Positions 38,077 through 47,117 of a stretch of 64,000 nt of DNA are shown in pieces. The translations under genes were made by a program, and so were the position numbers. Origin of the DNA: an uncultured Alphaproteobacteria bacterium (GTDB lineage: Bacteria > Pseudomonadota > Alphaproteobacteria > RF32 > CAG-239); NCBI GenBank assembly GCA_944390455.1, contig CALXPU010000001.1, positions 1 through 64,000 on the forward strand. Reading direction: 5' to 3'. Each line of letters starts with the position of its first letter. Positions within the stretch are counted from its first letter, which is position 1. The notes beneath the pieces were generated by a model, which saw only the letters and a program-made list of their open reading frames with translations, had not been told where the DNA came from and searched no databases.

Positions 38077-39447
38077 TTAGTCAATGCTAGTTGACAACCA
38101 TTTTCCAGATGTCTCTTCATATTTAGCATTTGCGTCATATAAATCAACATCTAATTTCAAATCTTTTGCGGTCAACTTACCCATTGCTTGCAGAAGTTGT
38201 AAACCAGACACATAATATGCATAGCGTGTTGTTACTTCTTCTACTTCTGAATCAAGTAAATATTGGTATTGGTTTAATACATCAAGAACAGTTCTGTTTC
38301 CTAATGCTTCTTCTTCGCGTACACCGTTTAATGCTACTTGGTAAGCTTTAATCTGTGCTCTTACAGACTTGATTTTAGCTTTATTTGCACTCAAATATTC
38401 CCAATAGCTTGTAATCTCAGAATGTAATGTGTCTTGTGCATCTAATACATCTTCTTGAGCTTGCCAACGATAATACTTGCTTTGACGAATCTTTGCGCGA
38501 CTAGAACCAGCATTATAGATAGGAACGGAGAAATTTACACCTAACTCAACAGAATTATCGGTTGGGTTTTTATCCATTGTATAATCTTGGCTCTTCAAAC
38601 GACCTGCAGACGCATATGCATTTATGGATGGGAGCAATTCACCTTCGCTGGTCTTTACATCATATTTTTTGGCTTTCAGGTTATGTTTTGCCGCATCCAA
38701 GTCATAGTTATGAACTTTCGCATATTCCAATGCTTCTTCCATGCTTTTCGGAAACATTTTTTCAATCTCTTTCGGATCTTTTGTTTCTTTTGGCTCTTCA
38801 CCGATAACTTGTTTGTAAACAGCCTTAGATGCTTCTAAATCGCCTTCTGCAGAAATTCTTTGCGATTGTGCAGATGCATAACTTGCTTCAGCTTGAGATA
38901 CGTCTGTTGTGGTTACTTCACCAACTTTAAAGCGTTCACGTGTTTCTTCTAATTCTTTTTTCAGCAGTTTTTCATTATTTTTTTGCAATCTAACAATAGC
39001 CTCATCGCGGAGAACATTCAAATATGCTGTTGCAGCATTAAGTAACAAGCTTTGTTCTGTTGACATTAAGCTTGCTTGTGCGGCTTTTACCGAGCTTTTT
39101 GCAGAGCTTACAGAATTTACTGTTTGAAAACCACTAAAAATCGGCTGAGAAATTGTTGCGGCCAAAGTTCTTTCATATCCATCAATCGGACGTTGTGCCG
39201 TACCATTTTGACTTCTGTTGGTATTAACCTTAGAATCGCTATAACCTCCATCAATGGTTAATGTGGGACGATATCCTGATTTTGCAATAGCAACATTTTC
39301 ATCAACGGCACTTGTTGCAGCGCGTGCTGCTTTTAATGATGGATTATATTCATAGGCCTTTGCCAATGCCGTTTCTAATGTGTCCGCTTGCGCAGAAAGC
39401 GCTGTTGAAACGGTAAGAGCCAACGCAAGAATACTCAGCTTTTTCAT
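38077..39447 (-). CDS. tolC: TolC-family outer membrane efflux channel
   Basis: A periplasm-spanning outer-membrane channel for type I secretion or drug efflux. The signal peptide MKKLSILALALTVSTALSAQ is followed by TLETALAKAYEYNPSLKAAR, and two OEP repeats run to the end (SGFQTVNSVSSAKSSVKAAQ, ERFKVGEVTTTDVSQAEA, EEALGNRTVLDVLNQYQYLL). The start at 39447 is preferred over 39468 because GAGGG lies 9 nt upstream and the protein then begins with its signal peptide (456 aa). The inner-membrane partner genes are not nearby. Confidence 0.93.
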   Translation of the reverse strand: MKKLSILALALTVSTALSAQADTLETALAKAYEYNPSLKAARAATSAVDENVAIAKSGYRPTLTIDGGYSDSKVNTNRSQNGTAQRPIDGYERTLAATISQPIFSGFQTVNSVSSAKSSVKAAQASLMSTEQSLLLNAATAYLNVLRDEAIVRLQKNNEKLLKKELEETRERFKVGEVTTTDVSQAEASYASAQSQRISAEGDLEASKAVYKQVIGEEPKETKDPKEIEKMFPKSMEEALEYAKVHNYDLDAAKHNLKAKKYDVKTSEGELLPSINAYASAGRLKSQDYTMDKNPTDNSVELGVNFSVPIYNAGSSRAKIRQSKYYRWQAQEDVLDAQDTLHSEITSYWEYLSANKAKIKSVRAQIKAYQVALNGVREEEALGNRTVLDVLNQYQYLLDSEVEEVTTRYAYYVSGLQLLQAMGKLTAKDLKLDVDLYDANAKYEETSGKWLSTSID

Positions 39448-39632
39448 TTCTAAATTTCCCTCTTTCATTTACAAAAAAGATTTATTTGCTACTTTTTTAG
39501 CACTTAATTGTTAAAAAAATACCAATCTTCGTTTTTATTTTTCTAAATACTCTTATATTATTAACGAAAATTCAAACTATTTCGCCTTATTTGTGTGAAT
39601 AGTAAAGTATGTTTAATTTGGGAGATTGTGTA

Positions 39633-42140
39633 TTGAAAAAAGGTAAATTAGAAATTAGCGATGAAATGAGAAAAGCTAGACTTAAGCTTTCTATAGAACA
39701 TTATATTAAATATTTCATCGGTAAAAGAGCTTGCGAAGTTACAAAAGAAGAAGCCCTTTATGCTATCTCTTTGGCTGTTAGAGAATTTGCCATGGATGAA
39801 ATGTATAAAACAATGGCTAAATATAACGAAAACTCCGCTAAAAGAGTTTATTATCTGTCCATTGAATATTTAATTGGACGCTCTTTGGAAAATAACTTAC
39901 ATAACCTTGGCTTATACGATTTATTAAAAGATATTAAGATTGAAGGATTTCCGGATATTTCTTTAGAAGAAATTTTTGATACCGAATATGATCCAGCTTT
40001 GGGTAACGGTGGCTTAGGTCGTTTAGCTGCTTGCTATTTGGACTCTATGGCTTCATTAGGATTGCCTGGATTTGGTTATGGTATTAACTATCAGTTCGGT
40101 TTATTTAAGCAAAAATTTGAAAACGGATGGCAGGTTGAGCAAGCTGATGATTGGTTCTCAGACTTCTCTCCTTGGGAATTAGCCAGACCAGATAGACAAG
40201 TTTCTATTCCATTGTTTGGTAATGTTGAAACTTATAAAGATGCTAATGGTAAAGATACTTATGTTTGGGCTAACACTCAAACCCTTTATGGTGTTCCTTA
40301 TGATTTCCCTGTTGTTGGTTATGATGGGAAATCTGTAAACTACCTCCGTTTGTTCTCTGCTAAAACAGATGACGAGTTTGATATTGATATTTTTAATAAC
40401 GGTGGTTATATCGAAGCTGTTGAAGATAAAATTAAAACAGAAGCTATTTCTAAGGTTCTTTATCCATCAGATGCAATCGAATCTGGTAAAGCTCTTCGTT
40501 TGTCTCAACAATATTTCTTCGTTTCTTGTGCTATTCAAGATATTTTCAGAAGATTTTTGGAAAAGAGTAATGACTTTGACAAATTACCGGACTCTGTTTG
40601 TATTCAATTAAACGACACCCACCCTGCTTTGGCTATTGTTGAAATGATGCGTTTGCTCATTGATGTTTATGGTCAAGATTGGGAATCTTCATGGAACATT
40701 GTTACTAAAGTATTTGCTTATACAAACCATACCTTGTTGCCTGAAGCTTTGGAAACATGGCCGGTTAAATACTTTAAACACATGTTGCCGAGACACTTGC
40801 AGATTATTTATGAAATTAACCGTCGTTTTATTGAATTTGCTAAAACAAAATTTGGTGAAACCAGTGAAAAATTGGCTAAAGTTTCTATTGTTTCCGGTGA
40901 TGGAGAGGCTCAAATCATCCGCATGGCAAACTTGTCTATTGCCGGCTCTTTCTCTGTCAATGGTGTGGCTAAAATTCACTCAGAATTGATTAAGACTTCT
41001 CTTGTTCCGGAATTTTATGAATTGTGGCCGGAGAAATTTACTAATATCACAAACGGTATTACACCGAGACGTTGGTTATTACACGCTAATACAAACTTGT
41101 CTACTTTGATTTCTGATAAAATCGGTAAAGATTGGATTTCTAACTTAGATTTATTAACAAAAATTGCTGATTTTGCAGAAGATGCTGACTTTGTTAAACG
41201 CTTTAGCAAAATTAAGAAAATTAACAAAGAATTGTTGCGTCATGAAATTTTCAAAAAGACAAATGTTGCTGTTACAACAAATAGTATGTTTGTGGTTCAA
41301 GCTAAGCGTATCCATGAATATAAGCGTCAACTTATGGCAATTTTACAGGTTATTGGCGACTACTTGGCTATCGTTCGCGACAATGTTCGTCCAGTTTGCC
41401 CGAAAACTTATATTTTTGCTGGTAAAGCTGCTCCATCATATACTTTTGCTAAGTTAATCATCAAATTGATTAACAATGTTGCAAATGTGGTCAATAACGA
41501 TCCGAAAGTTGGCGACTCGCTTAAAGTGGTATTTGTTCCGGATTATAAAGTTTCTTTGGCTGAGATTCTTATTCCGGCTGCTGATGTCAGTTTGCAAATT
41601 TCCACCGCAGGTTTTGAAGCTTCCGGTACGGGTAATATGAAATTTGCCTTAAACGGCGCTTTGACCGTTGGTACATACGATGGTGCAAATATTGAAATTC
41701 GCGAGGCTGTTGGCGAAGATAACTTCTTCCTCTTTGGTTTGCGTGAAAACGAAATTCAAGAAATGCGTCCGACCTATAATCCACGTAAGATTTATGAAGA
41801 GTCGGAATATATTAAGCGTATTTTGAACACATTAACATCTAATCTGTTTTGTGAAAAAGATGCACCATCATTGTTTAAGCCGATTTTTGATGAATTGCTT
41901 AACCGTGACTACTTCTTTGTTTTGGCTGACTTGGAAGCCTTTGATAAAGCAATGAAAGAGGCTGAAAAGGCTTATCTTAACAAAGAAGATTGGGCAAAGA
42001 AAGCCATCTATAACGTGGCTAAAGTTGGATATTTCTCAAGCGACCGTGCAGTTAGAGAATATGCTGAAAAGATTTGGCATGTTCAAAGCTACGATTCGGA
42101 TGATAATTATATTTCTGAAGAAGAAGCTAAGTCTGCTTAA
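39633..42140 (+). CDS. glgP: Glycogen/alpha-glucan phosphorylase
   Basis: Releases glucose-1-phosphate from glycogen or maltodextrin using PLP. The roughly 835-aa protein holds the family motifs EYDPALGNGGLGRLAACYLDS near the N-terminus, GYGINYQFGLFKQ, QLNDTHPALAI and the PLP-lysine region EASGTGNMKFALNGALTVGT. The start is probably the TTG at 39633, because GGGAG lies 8 nt upstream; an in-frame ATG at 39609 has no good site. It is monocistronic; no other glg genes are in the window. Confidence 0.94.
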   Translation: MKKGKLEISDEMRKARLKLSIEHYIKYFIGKRACEVTKEEALYAISLAVREFAMDEMYKTMAKYNENSAKRVYYLSIEYLIGRSLENNLHNLGLYDLLKDIKIEGFPDISLEEIFDTEYDPALGNGGLGRLAACYLDSMASLGLPGFGYGINYQFGLFKQKFENGWQVEQADDWFSDFSPWELARPDRQVSIPLFGNVETYKDANGKDTYVWANTQTLYGVPYDFPVVGYDGKSVNYLRLFSAKTDDEFDIDIFNNGGYIEAVEDKIKTEAISKVLYPSDAIESGKALRLSQQYFFVSCAIQDIFRRFLEKSNDFDKLPDSVCIQLNDTHPALAIVEMMRLLIDVYGQDWESSWNIVTKVFAYTNHTLLPEALETWPVKYFKHMLPRHLQIIYEINRRFIEFAKTKFGETSEKLAKVSIVSGDGEAQIIRMANLSIAGSFSVNGVAKIHSELIKTSLVPEFYELWPEKFTNITNGITPRRWLLHANTNLSTLISDKIGKDWISNLDLLTKIADFAEDADFVKRFSKIKKINKELLRHEIFKKTNVAVTTNSMFVVQAKRIHEYKRQLMAILQVIGDYLAIVRDNVRPVCPKTYIFAGKAAPSYTFAKLIIKLINNVANVVNNDPKVGDSLKVVFVPDYKVSLAEILIPAADVSLQISTAGFEASGTGNMKFALNGALTVGTYDGANIEIREAVGEDNFFLFGLRENEIQEMRPTYNPRKIYEESEYIKRILNTLTSNLFCEKDAPSLFKPIFDELLNRDYFFVLADLEAFDKAMKEAEKAYLNKEDWAKKAIYNVAKVGYFSSDRAVREYAEKIWHVQSYDSDDNYISEEEAKSA

Positions 42141-42159
42141 AAAATCTTACTTAAAAATT

Positions 42160-42191
42160 AAGCCCGAAGCGCAAAGTTTCGGGCTTTTTGT
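42160..42191 (+). terminator. Intrinsic terminator after glgP
   Basis: Stem AGCCCGAA (42161-42168) with TTTCGGGCT and a short loop, followed by a T-run, 20 nt after the glgP stop. Confidence 0.85.
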
Positions 42192-42245
42192 TTATTTTCA
42201 ACACTTTATCAAAAACACGAATCGAAAAAGCGAATCGACAAAGGG

Positions 42246-42274
42246 TTGACGTGGGGCAAAAAATGTGGTATATT
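42246..42274 (+). promoter_or_regulatory. Strong sigma70-type promoter of the lipoprotein gene
   Basis: TTGACG (42246-42251) and TATATT (42269-42274) with a 17-nt spacer, about 310 nt upstream of the next gene's ATG. This is one of the best promoter matches in the window. Confidence 0.6.
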
Positions 42275-42281
42275 AAAGTTC

Positions 42282-42583
42282 TAAAGTGAATTATTCTGTT
42301 TTCTAAGTTTTATTTTTATTATTGTAAAAATTCTCTTAGTGCGGCTTAGTTCACTTAATAAAATTGAATATAAACAACGCATTTGGAAGTACAGGATCAG
42401 CAGTTTGTAAAATTTATCAATCGAAGTTTTTTTATTATTACGACATAACACCGTGAGCGAAGAACAGTACCTCAGGTTAACCGATTGAAAATTTTAATGA
42501 ACTTGCCCCCAATAGCCAAATGCTATTTTAATTATAACGCGTTAGTAGATAGATGGAAACATCTTGAGGAGCGCGTGTGACAC
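42282..42583 (+). other. Long leader (about 300 nt) of the lipoprotein gene
   Basis: No ORF of note was seen between the predicted transcription start and the ATG. TCAATCG (42417-42423) and CGATTGA (42482-42488) could pair and enclose about 58 nt. The Shine-Dalgarno GAGGAG lies about 12 nt before the ATG. The leader's length and possible fold suggest post-transcriptional control, but it matches no riboswitch class I know. Confidence 0.4.
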
Positions 42584-43468
42584 ATGAAGAAGAATTTCTT
42601 TTTTGTAGTCGTTGTTTTATTAAGTGTAGTTCTCTTTTCTGCATGTGCAGGAGAGGAATTAATTCAAACCAGAGCGGAAGCCCCTGTGGTTACCGTTCCT
42701 GAAGAGGACGAAGAATATTTGGAGTGGGAGTACTCTCGCTCTGAGTTAGTAAAAAATGAAACAACACTGTCTGAGGACGGTGTTGTGGACTTTACCATTG
42801 AAATTAAAGACGTGTACACAGCGGTGTATATGGGGGAAACTGTCAGCAAGGACTCTACCCGCTCCTATAATTTCAGTAACATTCAGAGCGCTGAGTGGCG
42901 TAATGTAAACCTTGCGTTCAGCAAGGGGTATAAGGCTTACCAGTCTGAGTTTACGAATCACAACAACATGGCTCGTCAGAGTTATGTTGAAATGGACTCT
43001 ACCTTCTGTGAAGAAGGTGGTTGGACCGTGGTTCGTGAGAGCAAGGCTGCTCACTTCAACTACGTTTCTTCAACTTGCGAGGAGGACTCTTTTGACCCAA
43101 TCGCAAGCTGTAACAACTTCTCAGGATACTTCACTGACGAAAAGTTGGGTGAAATCCAGCTTAAGCCGGTGGTGATTACTGTATATCCGAGAGGATATGA
43201 AAGCAAACACCACAAGGACGAAACTTACCGCTACGACGGTGAGAACGGCCGTTGGCTGGATCGTCCATGGGAAGAAGCCGAGGATAAGCAAAGCTCTCGC
43301 TCTGCTGTAGAAAATGGCGTAGAGTACATGAGATATCCTATCATCATTTCTGCTGAATTCGTTAGCGAAGACTTCGGTCTGAGCGAGAAGATGACAGCGG
43401 AATATGATTACTGGATAAAGTTCAATCGCGATGAAGCGATTGCTGAAGGCTCAGCTATTCCGTTTTAA
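42584..43468 (+). CDS. Putative lipoprotein of foreign composition (294 aa)
   Basis: A signal peptide with lipobox LFSAC (Cys about 20) is followed by an acidic linker and a secreted domain of mixed beta character, with pairs of Cys (STFCEEGG, SSTCEEDS, IASCNNFS). I do not recognise the family. Codon use is visibly more GC-rich (a sampled stretch is about 50% GC) than the flanking genes at about 35%, pointing to horizontal acquisition. It has its own promoter, a 300-nt leader and a strong terminator, so it is a self-contained unit. Confidence 0.8.
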   Translation: MKKNFFFVVVVLLSVVLFSACAGEELIQTRAEAPVVTVPEEDEEYLEWEYSRSELVKNETTLSEDGVVDFTIEIKDVYTAVYMGETVSKDSTRSYNFSNIQSAEWRNVNLAFSKGYKAYQSEFTNHNNMARQSYVEMDSTFCEEGGWTVVRESKAAHFNYVSSTCEEDSFDPIASCNNFSGYFTDEKLGEIQLKPVVITVYPRGYESKHHKDETYRYDGENGRWLDRPWEEAEDKQSSRSAVENGVEYMRYPIIISAEFVSEDFGLSEKMTAEYDYWIKFNRDEAIAEGSAIPF

Positions 43469-43491
43469 GCACAGCGGTGCTGCACTAAGAT

Positions 43492-43528
43492 AAGGGTCCC
43501 AAGCATTTGCTTGGAACCCTTTTTTTTA
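43492..43528 (+). terminator. Strong intrinsic terminator after the lipoprotein gene
   Basis: A 13-bp stem (43492-43504 with 43509-43521, one mismatch), ATTT loop and a run of T residues. Confidence 0.88.
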
Positions 43529-43582
43529 TGCTCTATTTTGGCTTTTATCAGCTTTTTTATCCGCAAATCTTTTTAATTTATT

Positions 43583-44488
43583 CTAGCGATAATCCCACTC
43601 TTCTTTTGCACGTTTGTTTCGTGCTTCTATGGATAAAGCTCTACTTTTATATCTTTGGGGCTTTTCTGAGAACTCTCTCAATCGCTCCATCGCTTTTGCA
43701 TAACGATTTTCTTCATATTCCGCTTTTTTAGAAATATCTTCATATCGTTTGGCCTGCTCCGCATTATTCGCATCTTTACTCAAAGTGGCGGCGGTTATGC
43801 GTATGGCATAATTAAAGTCCTTTTTTAGCTTAAATTTAGCACTGCGATTGTATTTTTCTGCAGGTAAGCAATCCACAATGTTTAAACAATTTTCATACAA
43901 CGACAATTTTTCCGCACTGCCTTTTATTTTTCTCAGTTCCTCGTTGTTCATCACTTCTTTAAAAAAATACAATGCGTCCTTTTCATAATCTTTAGATGCC
44001 TTTTGATTTTGGCGGCGCAGGCGGTCATACCCTTGTTTCATATCCCGAATACGCAGGGCTTTGCGATTATACTCCTCCAGCAGCATTTTATCGTGATATT
44101 CCGGCAGCTGACGCTTACAATTATATTCCAGCGCATTTAGAATATACATATTTTCTGAATATATTTGCGGGCGGAAATATTCTATTCCCTTTAATAATTT
44201 TCGATAGTTATATTCACTCAAACTTTGCGTATTATTGGCGTATAAATCTATTGATTGGCGATATTCCTCCAAACAATCACAAAAATCCGCCGCTTTTGCG
44301 GTTTCCGCATACACCAGAGAATCGTCTGTCCATATGCTTAATTGTCCATCTGCATTACGACGGTGCGCCACCCTACTTTGATATATGGAAATCTCTGTAT
44401 TTATCGCATTATTTTCGTGATTTGTGCAACGTGAAACGGCTCGGTTTATTATCCGATATAGTTCTTCTATTTGCAAATTTTCCGCCAT
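43583..44488 (-). CDS. Hypothetical helical/coiled-coil protein (301 aa)
   Basis: A soluble, highly charged, probably all-helical protein with Arg/Lys/Glu/Tyr-rich stretches and no signal peptide or membrane helix. Several heptad-like runs occur in the last 80 residues. I recognise no domain. The opposite strand has a 164-codon ORF (43996-44490), rejected because its translation looks random. The ribosome site is weak (AAAGAAAG). It sits between the foreign lipoprotein gene and the TerB-like gene, so it may belong to an accessory block. Confidence 0.6.
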   Translation of the reverse strand: MAENLQIEELYRIINRAVSRCTNHENNAINTEISIYQSRVAHRRNADGQLSIWTDDSLVYAETAKAADFCDCLEEYRQSIDLYANNTQSLSEYNYRKLLKGIEYFRPQIYSENMYILNALEYNCKRQLPEYHDKMLLEEYNRKALRIRDMKQGYDRLRRQNQKASKDYEKDALYFFKEVMNNEELRKIKGSAEKLSLYENCLNIVDCLPAEKYNRSAKFKLKKDFNYAIRITAATLSKDANNAEQAKRYEDISKKAEYEENRYAKAMERLREFSEKPQRYKSRALSIEARNKRAKEEWDYR

Positions 44489-44562
44489 AGTCGCACTTTC
44501 TTTAATTTGCTTTTGTTTATCTTAGCATACTTTATTTTTGTTTGCAAAATAAAATTGCATAC

Positions 44563-44590
44563 AAAAAGAGCCGCTTTTTATTAGCGACTC
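44563..44590 (-). terminator. Intrinsic terminator of the TerB-like gene
   Basis: On the minus strand a 7-bp stem (44568-44574 with 44584-44590, one mismatch) is followed by a five-residue U-run, 24 nt after the stop. Confidence 0.6.
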
Positions 44591-44613
44591 CTTGAAAATG
44601 CTTTAAATGGCTA

Positions 44614-45045
44614 TTATTCGTTTTCTAAGATGATATCTCCGGTTTTTAATAGAACTAATTTATCTAATACCCATTTATTAATCTGCTTAATTTTTTCATT
44701 TTCAACATTCAAGCGCTCTGCTATGTCAATGATGAAATCAATCTCATCATCATCAAGTCCACTATCTGAATTTGCTAAAAAGCAGAGTTCTTTTACCAAC
44801 TGCAAGGCTTTTTTACGCTCAGTAATCCGGCTTACTTTTTCTAAAATCTGCTCTTTATTCAGATTTTTCATAATGTTTACAATTTCAGCTTCCGGAATTT
44901 CATACATTTTCCCGATATTTTTTAAAAAATCTATTTCTTCTTTTGCAACTTTTTTATCTGAACATACCATACAGCAAAAGCTTTCTACAAAAATTCGCTT
45001 TTCTTCCGGACTTAAAGTTGCTATGTACTCATATTCCTGGTTCAT
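44614..45045 (-). CDS. TerB-like protein
   Basis: A 143-aa all-helical protein with two repeats of the TerB type: SFCCMVCSDKKVAKEEIDFL at about 22-41 and CFLANSDSGLDDDEIDFI at about 88-105. Each has the acidic, metal-binding-like 'D...EID' pattern of the tellurite-resistance TerB and DjlA family. There is no ter operon here, so a link to tellurite is not implied. Such solo TerB proteins often act in envelope or stress responses. GGAG lies 7 nt before the ATG. Confidence 0.75.
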   Translation of the reverse strand: MNQEYEYIATLSPEEKRIFVESFCCMVCSDKKVAKEEIDFLKNIGKMYEIPEAEIVNIMKNLNKEQILEKVSRITERKKALQLVKELCFLANSDSGLDDDEIDFIIDIAERLNVENEKIKQINKWVLDKLVLLKTGDIILENE

Positions 45046-45158
45046 ATTTTTTCTCCATAAAATTTACTGCGCATAATATACAGCAATTTATTTAAAATGC
45101 AGTAAATAAATAAAATCTGTGCATTTCTAAGAAATTACTCACTTCCTTAAAAAATATG

Positions 45159-45187
45159 TTGACGTTACAGAAAACTTAATGTAAATG
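45159..45187 (+). promoter_or_regulatory. Promoter of tRNA-Ser
   Basis: TTGACG (45159-45164) and TAAATG (45182-45187) are separated by 17 nt, ending 12 nt before the tRNA. Confidence 0.55.
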
Positions 45188-45199
45188 TTCTTAAGTTAC

Positions 45200-45287
45200 G
45201 GAGTGTTGGCAGAGCGGTAATGCAGCGGATTGCTAATCCGTCATCCCGAATAAGGATGCACAGGTTCGAGTCCTGTACACTCCGCCA
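45200..45287 (+). tRNA. tRNA-Ser (anticodon GCT)
   Basis: An 88-nt class II tRNA with encoded CCA. Acceptor stem GGAGTGT pairs with ACACTCC, the anticodon loop TTGCTAA gives GCT (AGC/AGU codons), a long variable arm (CATCCCGAATAAGGATG) is present, and the T-arm has GGTTCGAGTCC. Confidence 0.97.
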
Positions 45288-45294
45288 CTTAAAG

Positions 45295-45318
45295 GCTTGC
45301 AGGTTTTGCAAGCTTTTT
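45295..45318 (+). terminator. Intrinsic terminator of tRNA-Ser
   Basis: Stem GCTTGCA (45295-45301) / TGCAAGC (45307-45313), 5-nt loop, T-run, 7 nt after the CCA. Confidence 0.85.
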
Positions 45319-45549
45319 ATTTTTGTTTGTTTTAGACTTCTCTTATTTTTTGTTTCACAAATAATCTATAGCTCTTTTCATCTATTATCCACTGTTTAGA
45401 CAAAATATATTTTTTATCTTTACTTTAATTTAAGGTTTTGCTGTTATATATTTATGAGTAGAGATTTTTTACTGCATTTGCAAAATAATTATTGACAAAA
45501 ATAAAACTTCCTGTCATTTATTATGTCAATAATAAGAAAGGAAACAAAT

Positions 45550-45771
45550 ATGATTAAGGCTACAATTAAAAACGAGACTAAAAGAAATACTTTTGCAAAA
45601 GCCGGCGCTAAAAAAATAGCAGGCGGATTTTGTGCTACTAAGCAAAGACTTTCGTGTGGGGTTATCCTTGATCAATATAAACTTATTGCAACAGGTGTTT
45701 GTTCAGATAGAGAAATTAAACATGAATTGAATAATGTTTTGCTTTTCAAAAAACAAAAAGAAGTTGCTTAA
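45550..45771 (+). CDS. Small basic hypothetical protein (73 aa)
   Basis: Starts MIKATIKNETKRNTFAKAG and includes GGFCATKQRLSCGVILDQY. It is basic, soluble and unrecognised. The ATG at 45550 is preferred to one at 45523 because GAAAGGA lies 8 nt upstream. A TTGACA box occurs at 45492-45497, and a clean terminator follows, so it is probably a monocistronic gene. Confidence 0.6.
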   Translation: MIKATIKNETKRNTFAKAGAKKIAGGFCATKQRLSCGVILDQYKLIATGVCSDREIKHELNNVLLFKKQKEVA

Positions 45772-45790
45772 AAAATATTTGTTGTTGCTT

Positions 45791-45817
45791 GGGTCCGCTT
45801 CGGCGGACTTTTTTTAT
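45791..45817 (+). terminator. Intrinsic terminator after the 73-aa gene
   Basis: GTCCGC / GCGGAC stem with a stable TTCG tetraloop (45793-45808) and a seven-residue T-run. Confidence 0.9.
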
Positions 45818-45924
45818 GCTTTCTGACATATCTTCCTTGTCATTTTATTAAAAATATCTTGCAAATATTGCGCAAATTTATATATTCATGGGTGAGAATT
45901 AATATTTATGATAAGGAGATTATA

Positions 45925-46962
45925 ATGCCTTTAGTTTCTATGCGTCAGATTTTAGATCACGCTGCCGAAAACAACTATGGTGTTCCGGCTTTTAATGTTA
46001 ATGATATGGAACAAATTATCGCTGTTTTGGAAGCAGCTAAAGAAGTTAACGCACCGGTTATTATTCAAACTTCTACAGGTGCTAGAAAATTTGCCGGCGA
46101 CCCAATGATTCGTCATATGATTGCTGCCGGAATCGAAATGTTCCCAGAATTGCCAATCTGTTTACACCAAGACCATGGTTCTTCCGTTGATATTTGCCAA
46201 TCTGCTTTGGTTAACGGTTATTCTTCCGTTATGATGGATGGTTCTTTGGAAGCTGATGGTAAAACACCTTCTTCTTTTGAATATAATGTTCGCGTTACTA
46301 AAGAAGTTGTTGCAAGAGCTCATGCTGTTGGCGCTTCGGTTGAAGGTGAACTCGGTGTTATCGGTTCTTTGGAAACAGGTAAAGGTGACAAAGAAGACGG
46401 TCATGGTGCTGAAGGCGTTATTGATAAAAAACGCCTTGTTACAGACCCTGATGAGGCGGCTAAATTCGTTGCCGAAACAAATATTGACGCTTTAGCCGTT
46501 GCTGTTGGTACTTCCCACGGTGCTTACAAATTTACTCGCAAGCCTACCGGCGATATCTTGGCTATTGATGTTATTGAGAAAATTCACGCAAAATTGCCAA
46601 ATACACACATGGTTATGCATGGCTCATCTTCTGTTCCACAAGAATTGCAAGATTTAATTAACGCTTATGGCGGTGCTATCCCTCAGACATTCGGTGTACC
46701 GGTTGAAGAAATCGTTCGCGGTATTAAATCCGGTGTTCGCAAAGTTAATGTTGATACAGACTGCCGTATGGCTATTACTGGTGCTATTAGAAAATTATTT
46801 ACAGAGAATCCAAAAGAATTTGATCCTCGTAAATATTTGAAACCAGCTATTGAAGAAATGAAGAAAGTTTGTATTGACCGTTATGTTGCTTTTGGTGCAG
46901 CTGGTCATGCAGATAAAATTAAGCCTCTTCCGCTGTCTGTTATGGCAAAGAAGTACGCTTAA
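45925..46962 (+). CDS. fba: Class II fructose-bisphosphate aldolase
   Basis: A zinc aldolase that cleaves fructose-1,6-bisphosphate to DHAP and glyceraldehyde-3-phosphate. The 345 aa show [14 protein letters not shown], zinc-site LHQDHGSS at about 92, [42 protein letters not shown] and [12 protein letters not shown]. The ATG at 45925 has AAGGAG upstream; an in-frame ATG at 45859 was rejected because it adds 22 unrelated residues. It is followed by an intrinsic terminator. Confidence 0.96.
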   Translation: MPLVSMRQILDHAAENNYGVPAFNVNDMEQIIAVLEAAKEVNAPVIIQTSTGARKFAGDPMIRHMIAAGIEMFPELPICLHQDHGSSVDICQSALVNGYSSVMMDGSLEADGKTPSSFEYNVRVTKEVVARAHAVGASVEGELGVIGSLETGKGDKEDGHGAEGVIDKKRLVTDPDEAAKFVAETNIDALAVAVGTSHGAYKFTRKPTGDILAIDVIEKIHAKLPNTHMVMHGSSSVPQELQDLINAYGGAIPQTFGVPVEEIVRGIKSGVRKVNVDTDCRMAITGAIRKLFTENPKEFDPRKYLKPAIEEMKKVCIDRYVAFGAAGHADKIKPLPLSVMAKKYA

Positions 46963-46980
46963 GTTTCTTAGCATTTTATA

Positions 46981-47008
46981 GAGCCGTACAAATTACGGCT
47001 CTTTTTTT
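46981..47008 (+). terminator. Intrinsic terminator after fba
   Basis: Stem GAGCCGTA / TACGGCTC (46981-46988 with 46994-47001), 5-nt loop, T-run. Confidence 0.9.
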
Positions 47009-47083
47009 ATATGATTTTGTTTATTTCCTTTATTTTTGCACAACTTTACATATTTGAGCTCCCTTCTCTTTGAATAAAATTTC

Positions 47084-47111
47084 TTGCATTTTATTTCTTA
47101 TCCTTTAATCT
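47084..47111 (+). promoter_or_regulatory. Promoter of the candidate small RNA
   Basis: TTGCAT (47084-47089) and TAATCT (47106-47111) with a 16-nt spacer place transcription start at about 47118, just before the first hairpin. Confidence 0.5.
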
Positions 47112-47117
47112 TAGAAA

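Noticed and set aside
43996..44490. A 164-codon plus-strand ORF opposite the 301-aa helical protein gene
   Set aside because: Its translation is rich in Pro, His and Tyr without a pattern, no ribosome site precedes it, and the minus-strand reading has the better amino acid composition.
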